Below the pieces are notes generated by a model. The model ran no database searches. It was not told the DNA's origin and worked only from the letters and a program-made list of their open reading frames with translations. A DNA stretch of 8,883 nt from Quisquiliibacterium sp. Lineage in GTDB: Bacteria; Pseudomonadota; Gammaproteobacteria; Burkholderiales; Burkholderiaceae_E. The translations under genes were made by a program, and so were the position numbers. The stretch spans positions 1 through 8,883 of the forward strand of contig JAURMJ010000134.1 in the NCBI GenBank assembly GCA_030830765.1. The letters run 5' to 3'. This document shows positions 6,462 through 8,883 of this stretch, piece after piece. Each line of letters begins with the position of its first letter. The stretch's first letter is position 1.

Positions 6462-7883
6462 TCAAACTGGCCGTGACTTGGGCGCCGGCGGATACTTGAT
6501 CAGGTAGTGCCGGATTCCCTGGTGAATCGCATCGGCAATCTTCGCCTGATAACCGATGTCTGCCAGTCGGCGTTCTTCATCCGGGTTGCTGATGAACGCG
6601 GTCTCGACAAGGATCGAGGGGATGTCCGGCGCTTTGAGCACCGCAAAGCCGGCCTTTTCGATTGCCGGCTTGTGCAGATGGCCCAGCGTACCCAGCTGAC
6701 CGAGCACAATGCGTCCGAAGTTGCTGCTGTCACGGATCTGTGCGCTGGTCGACATCTCCAGCAGCACCCGCGCGACTTCTCGATCATGGTCCGCAAGGTT
6801 GACGCCGCCGATTTCGTCCGCGCTGTTTTCCTTGTTGGCCAGCCAGCGCGCTGCGGTGCTGGTGGCGCGATTTTCCGATAACACGTAGACCGACGCCCCT
6901 CGGGCGGACGGGTCGACGAAGGCATCGGCATGAATCGAGACAAACAGATCGGCTCCGACGCGCCGCGCATTGCGCACTCGCACCCCAAGCGGCACGAAAT
7001 AGTCGCCGGTGCGGGTCAGGTAGGCGCGCATGCCTGATTCGGCGTTGATCCGTTTGCGCAGCATTCTGGCAATCGACAGGACGACATCCTTTTCCCGGGT
7101 TCCGCCACGTCCGATCGCCCCAGGATCCTCGCCGCCGTGGCCGGCGTCAATCGCCACGGTAATCAGTCGGGTTGTGACCGGCTCGCCAGGAGCGCGAGAT
7201 GGCGGCTGTCGCTTAAATCCCGGCGACGGGGCCGGGCGCAGTTCGTAGATCGGACCCTTGACTGTGCTGCCTGGCCTCGGCGCAGGCAGACCGGCGACTG
7301 CAGAACCCGCTGCCTTCGCATTCTGGGCTGCGTCTGCCGCGACGTCGTCAGTTCCACGTCCCCGCAGCAGATTTACGATCGGATCGTCGCGTGAATCAAC
7401 CTGTTGCAGGAACTGGGTCAACGGATCGATCGGTACCTTCGGGTACAGATCGAGCACCAGTCGATGACGATAGTTCCCGACTGGCTTCAGCGAGAAAAGC
7501 TGGGGAGCGACTTCGGCCTTCAGGTCGAAGACCAGTCTGACCACGGTCGGCATGAACTGACCGACCCGGACGCCTGCAATGTAGGGATCGTCGGGTCTGA
7601 CCTTTGCAACCAGGGCTCTGAGCGTGGCATCAAGTCCGAGGTCTTCCAGGTCGATCACAAGTCTGGGCGGATCCGGGATCGCTTGAATGCTGTGCACCAG
7701 CGGCTTGTCCAGCTCCAGGGTGACGCGGGTGTAAGCAGGGGCAGGCCAGACGCGGACGGCCAGGATGCCGGCGCCGCGCGCCATCGGAAGATTCAGGGTG
7801 AGGGTTGCTGTGGCAACTGCCTGGCCAAGGAAACGCCGGCGAGCAGGCCCAGACCCACCCCGTCGCTGATTGCGATCAGGCAT
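6462..7883 (-). CDS. amiC: N-acetylmuramoyl-L-alanine amidase, AmiC-type, Tat-exported
   Basis: A 473-residue periplasmic zinc amidase that cleaves the bond between MurNAc and L-alanine of peptidoglycan, mainly at the division septum to separate daughter cells. Seen directly: an N-terminal twin-arginine signal (RRRFLG at 15-20, hydrophobic stretch to about 34, probable cleavage near ARGA at 35-38); an AMIN domain at about 40-148 (RVWPAPAYTRVTLEL...VLDLYP); a Pro/Ala-rich linker 165-238; and an Amidase_3 domain 240-462. Zinc ligands are His249 (DAGHGG), Glu264 (TREKD) and His318 (SIHAD), with catalytic Glu427 in LVETAFISNP. The 345-410 insert is where the family's autoinhibitory helix lies, relieved by EnvC/NlpD-type activators. 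There is no C-terminal LysM, unlike E. coli AmiB, so AmiC is the better label. The ATG at 7883 follows GGGGCAGG and overlaps tsaE by 91 bases; a later start would remove the Tat signal. tsaE-amiC-mutL is a known order. Confidence 0.95.
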   Translation of the reverse strand: MPDRNQRRGGSGPARRRFLGQAVATATLTLNLPMARGAGILAVRVWPAPAYTRVTLELDKPLVHSIQAIPDPPRLVIDLEDLGLDATLRALVAKVRPDDPYIAGVRVGQFMPTVVRLVFDLKAEVAPQLFSLKPVGNYRHRLVLDLYPKVPIDPLTQFLQQVDSRDDPIVNLLRGRGTDDVAADAAQNAKAAGSAVAGLPAPRPGSTVKGPIYELRPAPSPGFKRQPPSRAPGEPVTTRLITVAIDAGHGGEDPGAIGRGGTREKDVVLSIARMLRKRINAESGMRAYLTRTGDYFVPLGVRVRNARRVGADLFVSIHADAFVDPSARGASVYVLSENRATSTAARWLANKENSADEIGGVNLADHDREVARVLLEMSTSAQIRDSSNFGRIVLGQLGTLGHLHKPAIEKAGFAVLKAPDIPSILVETAFISNPDEERRLADIGYQAKIADAIHQGIRHYLIKYPPAPKSRPV

Positions 7884-8344
7884 TGCCTGCCCCAGTCTGT
7901 ACCGGCCGACAGCCGAGCCACCCGGACATCCGGATCATCCTCAGTGCCCGGCTCCAGGCGCAGCCAGATGTCCGGCTCCGGGAGGGACCCCGCGCCGAGT
8001 TCAGGCCACTCGACGACCGCCGCTGCATCGCCGCCCACATGTTCGTCGAACCCCGCTTCCCGCCACTCATCTGGCGATGAGAATCGATAAAAATCAAAGT
8101 GATACAAGTCAAAGCTTGAAAGATTATAGGATTGAACGAGCGTGAATGTTGGGCTTTGTACGCGTCCTGTGTGGCCAAGCGCGCGGAGCAGTGACCGTGT
8201 GAAGGTCGTCTTGCCTGCCCCCAGATCGCCAGACAGGTACACCACAAACCCCGACCTCAGGTGCGGTGCGATCGCGCCAGCCAGCGCGGCAGTGGCTTGC
8301 TCGTCGGCCAGCTGGAGTTCGAGGCTTGGAGACGTCGGCTGCAT
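7793..8344 (-). CDS. tsaE: tRNA t6A37 threonylcarbamoyladenosine biosynthesis ATPase TsaE
   Basis: TsaE is the small ATPase that works with TsaB and TsaD in making t6A at position 37 of ANN-decoding tRNAs. The 183-residue product has the Walker A loop SGDLGAGKTTFTR (38-50), the SPTFTLVQSY segment (64-73), HFDFYRF (82-88) and the VEWPE motif (111-115) typical of the family. It is longer than the roughly 150-residue norm. Homology appears to end around WGRQCL (151-156), and the last 25-30 residues form a tail encoded in the stretch that overlaps the amiC start. The frame is open for 110 codons upstream of the chosen ATG at 8344, but that would run into queG on the other strand, and the Walker A spacing fits the ATG at 8344. 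No strong ribosome binding site is visible before it. The gene is divergent from queG with 134 bases between them. Confidence 0.94.
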   Translation of the reverse strand: MQPTSPSLELQLADEQATAALAGAIAPHLRSGFVVYLSGDLGAGKTTFTRSLLRALGHTGRVQSPTFTLVQSYNLSSFDLYHFDFYRFSSPDEWREAGFDEHVGGDAAAVVEWPELGAGSLPEPDIWLRLEPGTEDDPDVRVARLSAGTDWGRQCLIAISDGVGLGLLAGVSLARQLPQQPSP

Positions 8345-8478
8345 AGAATGGATGGCTTGGAAGGGAAGACGGTGCTTTGGCGACGGAATCTGCGGGTTTG
8401 ACCTGTTTGAGATTATCGAAGAAGTCTGCAGTCGAACGTGCCGGTGATCGGGCAATTGCTCAGTAATGGAAAGGTATC
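8345..8478. other. Divergent intergenic region between tsaE and queG
   Basis: These 134 bases must carry the promoters of both divergent genes. On the minus strand TAATCT (8410-8415) resembles a -10 box, and on the plus strand GATTAT (8411-8416) overlaps it, but neither has a convincing -35 hexamer at normal spacing. TTGACC (8398-8403) looks like a plus-strand -35 without a matching -10. No terminator, repeat or small RNA is evident. Confidence 0.35.
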
Positions 8479-8883
8479 GTGACCGAAAACGCACGCAAGC
8501 TTGATGACGGTCTGCTGGCGCGCTTGCGTGTCTGGGCTCGCGAGTCTGGTTTCGCATCGCTGGGGGTTGCGGATGTCGATCTGAGGGATGCGGAACCTGG
8601 GCTGCTGGCCTGGCTGCAGGCCGGGCATCACGGTCAGATGGATTATATGGCCCGCCACGGCCTGAAGCGCGCACGCCCGGCCGAGCTTGTGCCGGGTACC
8701 GTCAGCGCTGTCATGGTCACCATCGACTACGCGCCGCAGGATCCTGAGTGGGTTCGAAACGCCTGGGAGAATCTGTCGGCCCCGGAGCGGGCCTACGTCT
8801 CTCGCTATGCGCTGGGTCGCGACTATCACAAGGTGGTTCGGGCGAGGCTGCAGGCGCTGGCCGATCGCCTCGCTGGTGAAGTC
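8479..8883 (+). CDS. queG: Epoxyqueuosine reductase QueG (5' part; C-terminus off the right edge)
   Basis: QueG is the cobalamin- and iron-sulfur-dependent enzyme that reduces epoxyqueuosine to queuosine at position 34 of tRNAs with GUN anticodons. Only the first 135 codons are visible, covering the N-terminal domain before the ferredoxin-like cysteine clusters. Diagnostic stretches are GQMDYMARHGLKRARPAEL at about 54-72, VPGTVSAVMVTIDY at 73-86, and the highly conserved YVSRYALGRDYHKVVRARL at about 106-124. The start is GTG at 8479, preceded seven bases upstream by the ribosome binding site GGAAAGG. The ATG at 8466 is out of frame. Divergence from tsaE matches the common proteobacterial neighbourhood, but the nnr gene often found between them is absent here. 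Family identity is firm; integrity of the rest of the gene cannot be judged. Confidence 0.95.
   Translation, partial: MTENARKLDDGLLARLRVWARESGFASLGVADVDLRDAEPGLLAWLQAGHHGQMDYMARHGLKRARPAELVPGTVSAVMVTIDYAPQDPEWVRNAWENLSAPERAYVSRYALGRDYHKVVRARLQALADRLAGEV

Noticed and set aside
8345..8674. Upstream extension of tsaE by 110 codons
   Set aside because: It would overlap queG and adds a disordered Arg/Pro-rich segment without TsaE homology.
1..8883. CRISPR arrays, tRNA genes, insertion sequences or attachment sites
   Set aside because: No regularly spaced repeats, cloverleaf sequences, transposase frames or flanking direct repeats were found around the DedA/two-component block or elsewhere.

Overview
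The window looks like a chromosomal segment of a high-GC (roughly 60%) proteobacterium, most likely a betaproteobacterium. That placement is inference. It rests on the gene set and order (queG divergent from tsaE-amiC, then mutL-miaA), on the sequence style of the Tat-exported amidase, and on a MutL that carries the endonuclease motif missing from Escherichia coli MutL. I see no tRNA, rRNA, CRISPR array, insertion sequence or phage gene, and no intergenic stretch longer than 300 bases.

There are four blocks. (1) Positions 1-3456, minus strand: mutL, miaA and the 5' part of a 6-phosphogluconate dehydrogenase gene, joined by two ATGA stop/start overlaps, so probably one translationally coupled operon. 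A TATAAT box inside a short palindrome lies just upstream of mutL. (2) Positions 3610-6452, plus strand: a DedA-family membrane protein with all four key charged residues, then an OmpR-type response regulator and a TctE/QseC-type histidine kinase that starts at TTG inside a TTGA overlap. (3) Positions 6462-8344, minus strand: amiC and tsaE, which overlap out of frame by 91 bases. (4) From 8479 to the right edge, plus strand: the first 135 codons of queG.

The tsaE-amiC...mutL-miaA order is a recognisable conserved neighbourhood. Here it is split by an oppositely oriented DedA plus two-component block, and it continues into a sugar-phosphate dehydrogenase gene rather than the usual hfq or purM. 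Functionally the window mixes tRNA modification (TsaE for t6A37, MiaA for i6A37, QueG for queuosine34), mismatch repair (MutL), cell-wall division and lipid-carrier recycling (AmiC, DedA), and one sensor system whose stimulus cannot be read from sequence. No clearly new multi-gene system is evident. The points most worth checking are the inserted DedA/two-component block, the coupled dehydrogenase gene, the 91-base tsaE/amiC overlap, and a hairpin with a 20-codon ORF upstream of dedA.
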